DNA of 64,000 nucleotides from NCBI GenBank assembly GCA_027422505.1, contig JAPQWV010001077.1:62001-126000 (forward strand), given 5' to 3'. The notes under the pieces were generated by a model. It was not told where the DNA came from and did no database searches. It saw only the letters and a list, made by a program, of their open reading frames with translations. Numbering within the stretch: the stretch's first letter is position 1; each line of letters opens with the position of its first letter. This DNA is from Craterostigma plantagineum (lineage: Eukaryota > Streptophyta > Magnoliopsida > Lamiales > Linderniaceae). Position numbers and translations under genes: made by a program. Shown piece by piece: positions 1 to 10,499 of the stretch.

Positions 1-499
1 ATTTCGTGGAGAAGAGTGAGGTATCGCTGATAAAGATCGTGTAAGCTCTCCTCACTTTTGGCCTTGAAGGAGTCATAAGCTGTGAGTATGTTAGCCTTCT
101 TAGCTTTGGCACCGACTTCGGTTCTTTGCGTCATTCCCTCCAGTTTATCCCACATCCCTTTAGCAGTTGGGATCCTATCTATTTTTCTATAGATATCATT
201 CGGGATGCCCTGCATCAGTGTGTTCTTAGCTATAAGATCTGCTCTTGCTCTTCTTTTCTCAGCTTCATCGTAGTCACTAGGTAATTTTATTCGTCTGGTG
301 GGTTCGATTGGAGGATTGTTCGAGCTATCACCTTCTTGGGTTATGTAAAAAGTTTCTGGTCCCTCATGAAGTGATTTGAGTAGATCTTCAGCCAGATCTT
401 TAAGTTCGATGAAGTTTAAGAACCGACTTCTCCAAACTATGTATTCACCCTTTTGAGAATTGGAGGACGATTATCATTTCCTAGAGAATAGGCATCCAT
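1..499 (-). pseudogene. Copia gag (UBN2-type), N-terminal part, copy A
   Basis: Gag would form the virus-like particle of the retrotransposon. The ATG is at 499-497 and begins MDAYSLG; the same start is present in copy B at 11557. A one-base slip near 447 is needed after about 17 codons, after which the frame stays open to the window edge. The readable part includes IAKNTLMQGIPNDIY and LHDLYQRYLTLL, which are typical of the UBN2 gag family and are also present in copy B. It overlaps nothing else and continues off the left edge. The frameshift makes this copy inactive as it stands. Confidence 0.75.
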
Positions 500-1105
500 T
501 TCTTCTTTGAGTTGATGTAGGATCTTCGTTTGTTGTTTTGATGTCTTGAACTGATGTGGTGTGCTTCACAAGCAGTAGATTAGTTAGTAGCGTTTGATTC
601 TAGAGCAATTTCGAGAATAATTTTGATTGAATCTTTAAAGTTTGATCAAAAATTAACTTCTCGAGAAAATTTGGTGCTGTTACTGTTCTCTTTCGAGAAA
701 GTACGTCAGCGAAAAATTTTGCGAGCGAGAAAAATTGCTCAAAATCTTTTGGTCAAGAAAAAATTTGGATCGCGAATTTATTTCGAGCGCGGAGAAACAG
801 TATTGTTTAATAAGTTTCTCGCTGGTCAAAATAAATTCGTTGACTGGAAAGTTTCTCGGACGCAAATTATTTTAGCTTAGTCAAACCGAGAAGTCTGACC
901 GAAAAAGTTTTTCGACAGTAAGTTTTACGCGCGCAAAATCAAAATTGGTTTTTGTCGAAAAAGTTTTTCGCTAAGTAATGCTCGAGAAATTTTTCTACTA
1001 AAGATGTTCTTGATAGAGGCGACTTTAGGTCTGACAGTATTCTGATCGAGAAAAATTTTCGCGCGAGTTTTTTCGATCGAGAAAAATTGAAATTATCGCA
1101 AAAAT
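500..1105 (-). repeat. Copia leader, motif-dense, repeated at 11558-12203
   Basis: This untranslated leader is nearly identical to 11558-12203 over about 600 bp. It is packed with CG-centred A/T arms such as CGAAAAAGTTTTTCG (present twice), TCGAGAAA and TTTCTCG. The similarity ends at 1105. An 85-codon reading frame in the region has no family resemblance and is taken as chance. Confidence 0.7.
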
Positions 1106-1110
1106 TCACA

Positions 1111-1147
1111 GAATAACTAGTATGTACTTCCGCCCACTAATACTCTG
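1111..1147. repeat. 37-bp local duplication (filler) at a deletion junction
   Basis: The bases from AATAACTAGTATGTACTT onward repeat 1372-1408 of the same integrase with about one difference, so the encoded SISGRKY motif appears twice. The copy sits exactly at the join between the integrase and the copy A leader. Confidence 0.65.
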
Positions 1148-1455
1148 TTGAGGGGTCTTAGCGACTGAGAATTGCTGATTAATGCCAAGTTTCTGATAAA
1201 ATTCACTGAGATACTTGTTCTTGAACTCAGTGCCATTGTCCGTTCGGATGACTTGGATGGATTGTTGCAGCAAATTCTGAGTAGTGTTCACGAAATTAAC
1301 TATCAAGTCCCCTGTCTCATCTTTAGTTCGGAGGAACTTCGTCCATGTGTAGCGGGAGTAATCATCAACAATAACTAGTACGTACTTCCGCCCACTAATA
1401 CTCTGTGTCTGCATAGGTCCACAGAGATTCATATGTAGCAATTCCAAAGGACGTG

Positions 1456-1468
1456 AAGTGGAGGCAAC
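1456..1468. repeat. LINE-1 target-site duplication, left copy
   Basis: AAGTGGAGGCAAC (13 bp) is repeated exactly at 7897-7909 and flanks the LINE body. It encodes part of the Copia integrase region, which proves insertion into that gene. Confidence 0.9.
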
Positions 1469-1723
1469 AAGCGAATTTCTCTCCAAAAAACCCTAACAGT
1501 GACCGTCCACCTCCCATCTCTTCCGACCACTCCCACACGGCCGCCGGCGGACTGAACCACCCACTGCGTCTCGCCGGGACACACCACACCTCCCTCCATC
1601 GCCGGGATCAGACGGCGATGGGAGGGATCTAAAACCCATACTGCCCCATCGTCTTTCTCTTCCAAAAAACCCCTTCGTGACCTTTCATATTCCCACCTTC
1701 TCTTTTGGTGATTGTAACCCACC
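1469..1723 (+). promoter_or_regulatory. LINE-1 5' UTR / presumed internal promoter
   Basis: This C-rich leader precedes ORF1. L1 elements carry an internal promoter here as a family property; I see no certain promoter box. The leader holds the hairpin at 1596-1621 and two similar short blocks starting CTCCAAAAAACCC and TTCCAAAAAACCC. Confidence 0.5.
1596..1621 (+). promoter_or_regulatory. Conserved 5' UTR hairpin of the LINE family
   Basis: The arms CCATCGCCG and CGGCGATGG form a perfect 9-bp stem around an 8-base loop. The same 26 bases occur in LINE-2 at 21671-21696 (minus strand), although the surrounding UTR differs. Confidence 0.55.
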
Positions 1724-3586
1724 ATGGATCCTTCTGAAGACCTGGATTTGCAATGGCCCTTGCAACTACTACGATGCAAAATAGCTGAGTTTGGCGATCG
1801 CTTCGACGTCGAACTGTTTGAAGACCTCATGACCCGCCTTAAGGGCGGCAGAACTAGACCTACAGGGCCGCCGGCGACCCACCCAGGAAACTCTAATGGA
1901 CATCCGGCCGGTGAGGATGAACACAACCCTCGTAACATGCCAACGATACCGCTGCACCACCGTCGCCCGCGACGCTTAACTCACAATATTCAGCCGGTTC
2001 GCCACCAACACTCTGATCGCCGTCTCCCTATGCGCCAGGGCACGCCGCCGCCCCCTTGGGCCCAGGGCCGATCATTGAGGACGCGTCAGAGGATGACGAG
2101 GTGCACATGGCGAATAACCTAGCCCAGCACACCGCTAGGGCTTTGCCCCAAAGACACCCCTCTCTTGGGCCTAACAACGCAACAAATGGGCCCCTTACTA
2201 CACCGGCGACGCCGCCGGGTCAACTACCTACGCCGGCTGCGTCCGAACACGTGGGCTCTACCAGTCCGGCTGGGGCTCCTCCACCTCCCGGAACCGAATC
2301 TGCCACTGACCTCCCCCGTACCATGCCGGAAACTGTGTCGCCCCCCAGGGCCAGCCATCAGGCTCCAACCCATGTGCCATCCCACAACATTGAAAACCCT
2401 AGAACCGGGTTAGAGACTGAAGAAGGGAGAGACAAAAACGCGAACCCCTACCTTGCTGCCGTGATCCAAGGACCCAAAGCCAACAATGGACAGCTCCACG
2501 GTGTTCCCCAGTGCGGCTTGCACTCACCTATACGGCACCCACTATTATCGACGGAGAGGCCAAGGCCTGCCCATCTTGGGCCATTGTTAAGAAAGGTACG
2601 GCGAGGTGGGAACATACCCTCGTGGGATACTTCCTGGGAAAAAGACCATACTTCCCTTACGTAGAGCGCTTCACTCGATCCATCTGGACCGACCTTGTAG
2701 AAGTGCGAGCTACGATCAACGGGTTTTCAAATTTCGTTTTGCAACGGCAGATGCCGCAACTGCTGCCCTGGTTGGTGGCCCTTGGCCTATGCAAGGGCAG
2801 CCCCTATTCCTTGAAAATTGGCGCATAGGCATGTCCTTCGAGAAGAAGCCGCACGGGCTGTCCCATTATGGGTTAAGATGCGTAATGTTCCCAGCGAAAT
2901 GTGGACACAGGAAGGCTTAGGAATCATCGCTAGCGTCATTGGAAAGCCCCTCTTCGCTGATGCCCTTACAGCTAGTGCCGAACGGCTTGAATACGCACGG
3001 GTGTGCATCGAGAAAATCCTTGACGAACCTTTCATCGACAGCTTCAAGGTTAGAATCCCGACTGAAGATGGAGGATACTCGGGCGAGGTACCAATCAGAG
3101 TCGAGTACGAATGGAAACCTAAGAAATGCCCCTCATGCAACGATTGGACTCATAGCCCAGGAAGCTGCCCAAAAAAAAGCAAACTGCGGTGCATACACGG
3201 GCGAACAATGCACGACGACCGCCTCGACCACAACAGCCGAGTCAGCCCAATGCCATGGCCGTGGCTCATCAGCCCCCCCCCCCCCCCCAGGGTTCCTAAT
3301 CAGCCCAGACCTGACCCCCACCCACACAATGAATGGCACCAAGTCAAAGCTAATGGAAAGGGCATTCGAAAAGATCCTCCCAAGGTGCCGCTGCAGACGG
3401 TCAGGACACACGGCCAACACACACAAGAAAACCAGCCCATGCAGCCAAGGCAGCTCGACAAGCACGGCATCGACAAACACGCCCACCATCGCAGACCATA
3501 ATCCTTTCGCAGCGTTGGCTGAATTGGAATGGATGCTCACTACAAATCAGGGTCCTATAGCAGCCCTTAATGAGGTTACTCCATGA
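1724..3586 (+). pseudogene. LINE-1 ORF1 (DUF4283 RNA-binding/zinc-knuckle protein), broken
   Basis: ORF1 proteins of plant L1s bind the element RNA to form the ribonucleoprotein used in retrotransposition. The start ATG at 1724 (ACCATGG context) gives MDPSEDL and a short segment FGDRFDVELFEDLM that resembles the start of LINE-2 ORF1. The first frame stops at 2120-2122. Later blocks lie in other frames: DUF4283 (about 2511-2760, YTAPTIIDGEAKACPSW), then VPLWVKMRNVPSEMWTQEGLG near 2850, then the CX2CX4HX4C knuckle CPSCNDWTHSPGSC near 3130. A run of 14 C's around 3274-3287 marks another frame change. The last frame ends at 3586 in ATGA, shared with the ORF2 start. At least three frameshifts make it non-functional. 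Confidence 0.8.
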
Positions 3587-6500
3587 TCCCTTTCGCCTCT
3601 TGGAATGTGCGTGGTCTAAATAGGTTAGACCACCGATGGGCGGTGAAGGAGTTGATTACTAAACACGATCTTAGAATTATTGGACTTATTGAAACAAGAG
3701 TCTCGGAACAGAATGCCTCTGACGTATCCCAATCAATTAGGGCTTGGAATTGGTTTTATGAGTATGATGACGGGCCGGCGTCTCGTATATGGGTTGGCTG
3801 GGACCCGAAATCCGTTACTGTTACCGTTGAAGCGCATACCACTCAAGCGGTTCATTGCAAGGTACTCGTATTGGAAGAAAGGCTGGAATTCTATGTTACC
3901 TTTCTTTATGGGCTGAACATTCGACCTGATCGACGGGACCTTTGGGCCGACATTGTCGACACTTCGGGGGAGCGGGCAAACGTACTTTGGGTAGTGATGG
4001 GGGACTTTAATGCTATTCTGGACAACACGGAAGCCCGTGGTGGTTCCCCCGGCGACGGCTGCCCCGACATGGCTGCTTGCTTTACTTCGGCTGACCTCAT
4101 AGGTCTGCCTAGGGTGGGACCCTTCTTCACTTGGTATAATCAACAATCTGGGCCTGCGGGTGTCTGGAGACGCCTTGACAGAATGGTGGGCAACCCGGCT
4201 TGGTTCACCCGATTTGGCGACCTGACTTATCGTTGTGCCCTACCTTCGACCTCTGACCACTCCCCGCTGATCCTGGAGGCTGATACCCCTCGGTGCGCAA
4301 AGGGGCCTACTTTCAGATTTGATAATTTCTTAGTCAACGACCCACGTTTCAACCCGCTGGTGGAGGATTCATGGCATCGTCGCGTGGCTGGTTACCCTAT
4401 GTACTCCGTGGTACAAAAGCTCAAGAGGATTAAACAGGCCATGAAGCAACTACGGAGAGATAAAGGAGATATAAATCGCAACACTCTTGAGGCGAGGCGG
4501 TTCCTCGATATTGCTCAAGATTTAGCTGTCCACCACCCCTTGGAACCTAACCTCCTCCTCTTTGAAAAACGGTGCCGTTTTGCGTATGCCAAAGCTGTCG
4601 AAATGGAACACGCGGCACTTACTCAACGCGCCAAAGTGGCTTGGCTCAAGGATGGTGACCAATGCACCTCTTTCTTCTTCAAGAAGGTGGCCACACGTCG
4701 AGTTTGCAACCGGATTTTCTCCCTTGAAGACGAAGCCGGGACCACTTTCGAGGGGGATGATCAAGTTAGGACTGAATTGATTCGCTACTACACTGAGCTA
4801 CTAGGACACTCTACTCGTACTGCACCCATCTCCTATGACATAGTTGCTCCCTATATGGAACGGAAGCTAAGTATGGATGAGGCGGAAGCTATGGTTCAAC
4901 CGATCACGGATGACGAGATCAAGAGAGCACTCTTCTCTATCGAGGATAACAAATCTCCTGGACCGGATGGGTTTTCTTCTGCATTCTTCAAAAAGGCGTG
5001 GCCCACAATTGGGACGGAGATCACACATGCGATAAAGGAATTCTTCAGGACGGGATTCCTCTTAGGGGAACTTAATACGACACTCATCACGCTTATCCCT
5101 AAAGGCGACAACCCTCGGATGGCAAAGGATTTCCGACCTATTTCTTGCTGCAACGTCCTTTATAAAGTCATTTCAAAGGTCATGGCCAATCGTCTCAAGG
5201 GCTGCCTTAGCCGACTTATCCACCCGACACAAACAGCCTTTATACCGGGTCGCCGAATTGCGGACAATATCCTCCTTGCTCAGGAAATCTGCCAAGGTTA
5301 TAAGAGTATGGGCTTGCCCGAACGTGTAGCGTTTTAAATCGATATTGCGAAGGCCTATGACAGAGTTGAGTGGGACTTCATTCTGATCACACTAGAAGCG
5401 CTCAACTTTCATTGTACCTTCATTGACTGGGTCCGTGCTTGCCTTACGACACCCTCTTACTCCATCAATATCAACGGACGGGCGGAAGGATTTTTCCACG
5501 GACGTCGCGGCCTTCGGCAAGGTGACCCTATCTCACCGTATATCTTCACTATTGTGATGGAGGTCTTATATTGCATCATCGCTGATGGTATTAGACGTAG
5601 CGCCACCTTCCAATACCATTGGAAATGCGACGCTACTTCGTTGTTCATGCTCACCTTCGCGGATGACCTCCTCCTCTTCTCCCATGCTGACGTGGCTTCG
5701 GTTGGGGTTTTCAAAAGTTGCTTGGAACATTTTGCTACACTCTCTGGATTATGTGCAAACCCTCAAAAGAGCGAGATGTTCATCTCTAAACGCGCCGAAC
5801 AAATGAAACACGCTATTCAGGCTGAGATGGGAATCCCGCACGGATCCCTTCCTGTTAGATACCTTGGGGTCCCGCTCATCACATCGAGACTGACGATTGC
5901 AGACTGTGCCCCCCTCCTTAGAAGCATCGATCGACGGTTGGGCTCCTGGACAAACCTTTCTCTCTCATATGCGGGACGGGTCCAACTTATAAAGTCTGTC
6001 CTCCTTGGATTCCACACGTATTGGGCGAGCGTCTTCCTCCTCCCCAAAGGCATCATCAAGATTATTGAGGCTCGTATGCGTAATTTTTTATGGAACGGCT
6101 CGTCTGCAAAAGTTGCTTGGGCTGATATCTGCATTCCAAAGGAGGAAGGTGGGTTAGGGATCCGATCAATTGACATGGATAATAAGGCACTCCTGCTGCG
6201 GCTTCTCTGGATCCTTCTTAGTCGGGACGATTCTTCGATCTGGGCCTCCTGGATCCGGCAAACCCGACTCGATAACACCACGCTCTGGACTATCAGACCT
6301 ACGCCGCGCACCTCGTGGATTTGGAGGAAGCTCCTTAAGCTCCGCGACCACATTCGACCTCTTATCACATTCAGCATTGGGAATGGGGCATCCACCAGGC
6401 TATGGACTGACCCGTGGCTCTTCACAGTCCCCATGATAGAGCGCTACCCCCGTGGCCCTATGATCATGGGCCTTCCTCTTGACTCCAAGCTCAGTACAGT

Positions 6501-7284
6501 CATCCGAGAGGATGGCTGGTGATGGCCTGCTCGTACATCGACGGAATACCTGGATTTCGAGCACTTACTCCCACAGGTCAGACCTTCTGAGGAGGATACG
6601 ATCACCTGGAGAGCTGCTCCGAATGGTATCTTCTCTACACGATCGGCTAGAGAGAGTATTCGCAGGCGGCGTCCTAAGGTCCCTTGGCACACGCTCTTCG
6701 GAGGCCCACTTGCTATTCCTAGACATGAGATCATTTTGTGGCTTGCTATCAAAGATAGGTTGGCAACTAGAGACAAGCCTTGGGTCGCGGCTAAGGCGGG
6801 TTCCTCTACCTGCCTACTTTGTGACACTCAGGAAGTTGAGACCAGTAGGCACCTGTTCTTCGACTGCCCTTTCTCCAGACATTGCATACGCATCCTCAGG
6901 AGGAAGATGCGCCTCGGTTGGCTGGTTGGGGACTGGCCGGCTGGCATCAGGTGGGCGGCTCGACGCTGGAGGGGAAAGCACTTAGCTAACTTAGGCCCTC
7001 GTCATGCGTTGGCCTCGTTGGTCTACCACTTGTGGATGGAACGTAACAGAAGATGGCATGATGGGAGACAACGACAACCAGGTCATATTATGGCTGATAT
7101 TGAAACATTACTTTGCCTTCGTCTGTCTACTCTCCCCTCTAAGTATACGTTACAATCTCGTGCTCTACGGCTTGGTAGGAGTGTTGTTTCTTTGTCGGGT
7201 GGTCTTGTTTTCCCTTTTCAGGTGGTCTTCGGGCTGCTCACGACTCATCCACTCTTCCATGATTGGTTTCGCTGGGAGGCCTGA
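3583..7284 (+). pseudogene. LINE-1 ORF2: endonuclease-reverse transcriptase, two premature stops
   Basis: This is the L1 protein that nicks target DNA and copies the element RNA at the nick. One continuous frame of 1234 codons runs from the ATG at 3583 to the stop at 7282-7284, interrupted only by TAA at 5335-5337 and TGA at 6520-6522. In order: AP-type endonuclease (SWNVRGLN, VVMGDFNAIL, SDHSPL; residues 1-230); reverse transcriptase with GLRQGDPISPYIF and the catalytic FADD at 5656-5667 (about residue 692); zf-RVT finger (CLLCDTQEVETSRHLFFDC, about residues 1077-1095). The start codon overlaps the ORF1 stop as ATGA. The stop at 5335 lies just before the DIAKAYD block, so the copy cannot make active RT. 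Confidence 0.92.
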
Positions 7285-7896
7285 ACCGTGGACTCAAGGA
7301 GGACCTCATCTTCCATGTTGTTCGCCTTCCCTCCTTTCCTCTCCTTTTCGCTCTGGCAATGTGCTCTGCTTCCTCCTTTCCTCGTTTCTTTGTAGGTGGG
7401 CTGCTTTGGGGGTTTCCCGAGCTGTAGGTGTCCCTTGCTTGCGCTGCTGGAGGACCTCACTTGGGTGCTGTGGCCTGTCTTTGGCGGAAAGAAACAGGAG
7501 TTTGGCGTCATCACGCCTGTTCCCCCGACCGGCCTCGCGGACGCACTTGTTGCGTTGCCCCTTCCGCTTTTAATTCCTTTTGGAATTTCTTTTTGGTGCG
7601 CCTGCACATTGTCCGCACGTCACTCGGCTGCCCTGCTGGCATTGCATCTGGTGCCTGGGTCCTGTTGATTGGAGAAGGGATTTGGACACCTTCTGTTGCC
7701 TTTGCTTTTCTGATTAGCTTGTACTTTTTTGGCCTGGTCTTGTTTGGGACCTTGTTGGTGTCTGGGCTGTTCCGGTTTTTTGATGTGCTTGCTGGTCGGT
7801 TGTTTCATTACCGCTTGTCGCGTCATGAGCGTCATCATGTACGCTAACCATGTACTCCTGTTTCTTTCTTTTATTTAGTGAAAATTCCCAAAGAAA
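7285..7896 (+). other. LINE-1 3' UTR and short A-rich tail
   Basis: This T/G-rich sequence ends in TTATTTAGTGAAAATTCCC followed by AAGAAAA. The terminus is shared with LINE-2 (15107-15130, minus strand), so it is the family 3' end recognised by the RT. Reading frames of 90-140 codons here are not kept as genes; see the rejected items. Confidence 0.7.
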
Positions 7897-7909
7897 AAGT
7901 GGAGGCAAC
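7897..7909. repeat. LINE-1 target-site duplication, right copy
   Basis: An exact match (AAGTGGAGGCAAC) to 1456-1468, directly after the LINE A-rich tail. Confidence 0.9.
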
Positions 7910-8479
7910 TAGTTTTGCATGATCAGATGCTCGCTTCATTTTTCCTAGTTGACATTCCGAACACTGATGCTCTTTTTGTAAGATAATAGTTGGTAGACCA
8001 TGAACCAACCTTTTCGTTGATAGTTGTTGAAAAGCTTTGATATTGAGATGAGACATACGTTGATGCCATAAACTGTTCCTTTGAATTACAGTCTGAGAAA
8101 TGAGACAAACAGCTATCGAAGGCCGCACAGACGTCAGGTTGATCGTGTAAACATTTGATTTCCTGAAGCCTTGGAGGAGTTCTTTGTCTAACTGCCCAAT
8201 ATTCTGCAGCGGTCAGCAAGAAAGACCACCTGGAATCCTTTGTCGCAAATTGGCCTATGCTGAACAAGTTATAGCGGAGACCTTCGACGTAAGAGACATC
8301 CTTTATCGTCAGATTTTCCAGAATTATGTCCCCAACTCCTAGTATGGGGGCTGAGTCGTTGTTTCCGAATCTGACTTTTCCATTCGGTCGGTCTCTGTAG
8401 TTGCTCAGCAGCTCTTGTATCCCGTCATGTGTGTGGAGCAACCAGAGTCGAGGTACCACACATGATGGATCTACGAAAC
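7910..8479 (-). pseudogene. Copia copy B protease and pre-integrase zinc finger
   Basis: The aspartic protease motif WYLDSGCSTHMTG is readable on the minus strand at about 8458-8420. A one-base frameshift follows, and the adjoining ELLSNYRDRPNGKVRFGN, NLTIKDVSYVEGL and LFSIGQFA blocks are in another frame. The pre-integrase domain follows at 8100-7910 with NSLWHQRMSHLN and CSECQLGKMKRA (His and Cys ligands visible). The protease would cut the polyprotein, and the finger assists integrase. At least two frame changes separate the blocks. The integrase core continues across the LINE at 1468. Confidence 0.8.
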
Positions 8480-10499
8480 AGTTAGAGCGCTTTACGTACC
8501 CACTTGTAAATGGGTCCTTGCAGATTAGCAGATTTAGGTGTTCGTTCAGATTTGATTCCTAATATATTGTTAGTTGTAGCTTTGGCTACCCAAGTGATCT
8601 TCAAAGAAGTTGATTTGGGTTTGCCTTTTTCAAAAGACTTGGCCTTTACGACTTTCGTCCTTTTAGGCGGATATTTAGGAACTCATTTGGTTGAACCTGA
8701 CAAGGAAGATAATTTCAGTGCAGACAAATGCTTTAGAAGGCTTAAGCGTGGAAAAGAACTTCTCATTGGATAGTCTCCTAAGGTGCTTGGGGGATTCAAT
8801 CTTAACAGGATACCTTAGGTGAGAACAAGCATGTATAGCTCCATATGCTTTCTTTATGGCTGGATCTTGTTTCCTACGGGTCATCCTAGAAGCGTTGGTC
8901 TTAGAATGAATGTCCTTTATTGCTGAAGTAGAGCCTGTTTCGAAATTAGTGCTGGTAGGCTTTATAAAGCAAGTAGAAGCAATTATTTTGAGAGTGGAAA
9001 CCGCTCTTTTATTTCTACGAGTGTCTTTATTGTTACAGAAGGAGATAAATTCTTATTAGCAGTAAAATCTACGGGCTCCTTCTCTATTTTTAGACTAGAC
9101 ACTCTTGCCTTTGCCTCTAGTGCTGGCTCTACGCTCCCTGTGGACGTAAGCAAAGCAGGATTAGATTTAGACCTTTTCTGATAATTTTTAATTTTCTGAT
9201 ATTTTGAAGGCGCTTTTTCTTTCTTCATGCTTTTCAGAATGATATTTTCTTTTGGAGGAGATGCGTGAGAAATGACTTTTGAGATGGGGAAGCTTTGAGA
9301 TTTTCCATCTCTTTTTTGGAATTTTGTCTTTTCAGCTGCAAAATTCTCTCGTTCTTTATCTAAGGCAACTCGTAATTCCTCTATTTCTTAACTATTGGAG
9401 GGATGTAGAGAGAATTTTCAGAGATTTTGAACTTCCTCATTTATAGAATGATCTTCAAGAAAATTATCTGTTTCAAGGCTCCAGCCCTTGGGAGGTACCC
9501 AAGTTTTGTCGCGTTGATTCAGTTCGATGTAAGAAAAGGGTATTTCAGTCCTAGTGTTGGCTTGTCGCTTGGCTTCTTCTTCCTCAAACTTTGCTTTCGT
9601 GTTAGTAAAGGTCATGAGAGAAGTTAGTCCGAGACCCATGCACGAGATATCATAAAGTTGTTTGCAGTTAACCTTCTTCAAGTTACGTGGGTTCTCATAG
9701 CCTAAGCCATACTTATAGTCATACAATCCTAAGTACTTGGGCTGATTCAAAAATATAGTTTCATCAGTATGTGCCCTTTTCACCAAAAGATCTTCTAATT
9801 TCTTGATTTTAATATATAGCTTCTTACGCTCATCTCCTACGAGAGCAAAGTTATTTTCCACCATTAATTTGGCGGCTTTAAAGGCATTTAGGTCCTTCAC
9901 AAGTTCACAAACCTTAGTATTAGATTTATCTAACTCGGCTTCTAGATGAGTGATCTTGGAAGTTGCTTCTGTTAATCTACAATTGATATTAGCTTTCTCA
10001 TTCAGATTTCTAATCAAGCAATTATAGTTATTTTCCACCCTGTCTTCTAATTCCTTAACTTTTAAATCATGTGTCTCTTTTGGAGGATCCTTAATTTGAA
10101 GGCTGCTAGTCTCACTAAGTCTTAAGCTCTCAGTTAGTTCTTCTATTTTGTCATTAGAGCTTCTAAGTTCTGATTCAAGACTAGTTATTTTCTAACGAGT
10201 CTTAGCTAGTTTCTTCTCTACTTCCTTTACGCTTTTCTGCTCACGTTGCATGTTAGTGTCTGCTGATTGATACGATTCTAACATGGTCAATAATGTGGAA
10301 GGAGAGACTACCTCATGTGAAGATTCGGATGCTTGGTCCTCGTCCGTCGTGTTTGAGGTTTCGGCGTCAGAATGTTTGTCTAGGCGGGCCATTAGGGCTA
10401 GATTCGCTTCCTCTAAGCTAGACGTGTCCTCGAGTCAGTGGTCTTGTTCTGCCATTAGAGCTACTCCAGCTTCCTTTTGTTTTGTAAGTTGAAGCTTCC
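8480..10499 (-). pseudogene. Long coiled-coil segment between Copia gag and protease
   Basis: About 2 kb of former coding sequence separates the gag zinc knuckle from the protease, much longer than in a minimal Copia polyprotein. The best open pieces are 9418-10038 (206 codons) and 10192-10392. Both are rich in Lys/Glu heptads, such as ATSKITHLEAELDKSNTKV and IKKLEDLLVKRA, as expected of coiled coils. A conserved-looking stretch KYLGLYDYKYGLGYENP lies near 9740. Stops occur at about 9417 and 10191. Similar extended Copia polyproteins are known to me from plant sequence collections, but no function is established. It could be a gag extension or an acquired module. Confidence 0.6.

Larger units (their letters stand above)
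1..1105 (-). mobile_element. Ty1/Copia LTR retrotransposon copy A, partial (leader and gag start)
   Basis: Read on the minus strand, this holds the 5' leader (1105 to 500) and the start of gag (499 to the window edge) of a Copia element. It aligns along its whole length with 11060-12203, so the two are copies of one family. At 1105 the leader stops abruptly against an integrase fragment in the same orientation. Copy A has therefore lost its own LTR and the start of its leader, and was joined to copy B by deletion or illegitimate recombination. The rest lies left of the window. Confidence 0.8.
1106..1468 (-). pseudogene. Copia copy B integrase core, 3' piece of the split gene
   Basis: This is the integrase catalytic core (rve) of copy B, separated from its 5' part at 7910 by LINE-1. 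Visible motifs are LLHMNLCGP, YVLVIVDDYSRYTW and VIRTDNGTEF. The first catalytic aspartate, normally in HMDLCGP, reads Asn, and the third acidic residue is missing because the gene stops at about 1150 in a short repeated tail. Codons VAST at the 5' edge lie in the LINE target duplication and also occur at 7897-7909, so the two parts were one frame before insertion. Reverse transcriptase and RNase H of this copy are absent. Confidence 0.8.
1469..7896 (+). mobile_element. LINE-1: full-length L1-type non-LTR retrotransposon
   Basis: About 6.4 kb lies between perfect 13-bp target duplications. The order is 5' UTR (1469-1723), ORF1 (1724-3586, broken), ORF2 with endonuclease, reverse transcriptase and zf-RVT finger (3583-7284, two stops), 3' UTR (7285-7885) and a short A-rich tail. 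No LTRs are present. It inserted into the integrase of the minus-strand Copia copy B. Its organisation matches LINE-2 at 15107-21899, so both belong to one family. It is inactive but only lightly decayed in ORF2. Confidence 0.9.

Noticed and set aside
5817..6434. A 205-codon antisense frame inside LINE-1 ORF2
   Set aside because: It is a shadow of the strongly biased RT coding frame, with no start context or recognisable protein.
7396..7847. Reading frames of 90 and 139 codons after LINE-1 ORF2
   Set aside because: They lie in the 3' UTR, overlap in two frames and have no counterpart in the same frame of LINE-2. The T/G-rich, stop-poor composition explains them.
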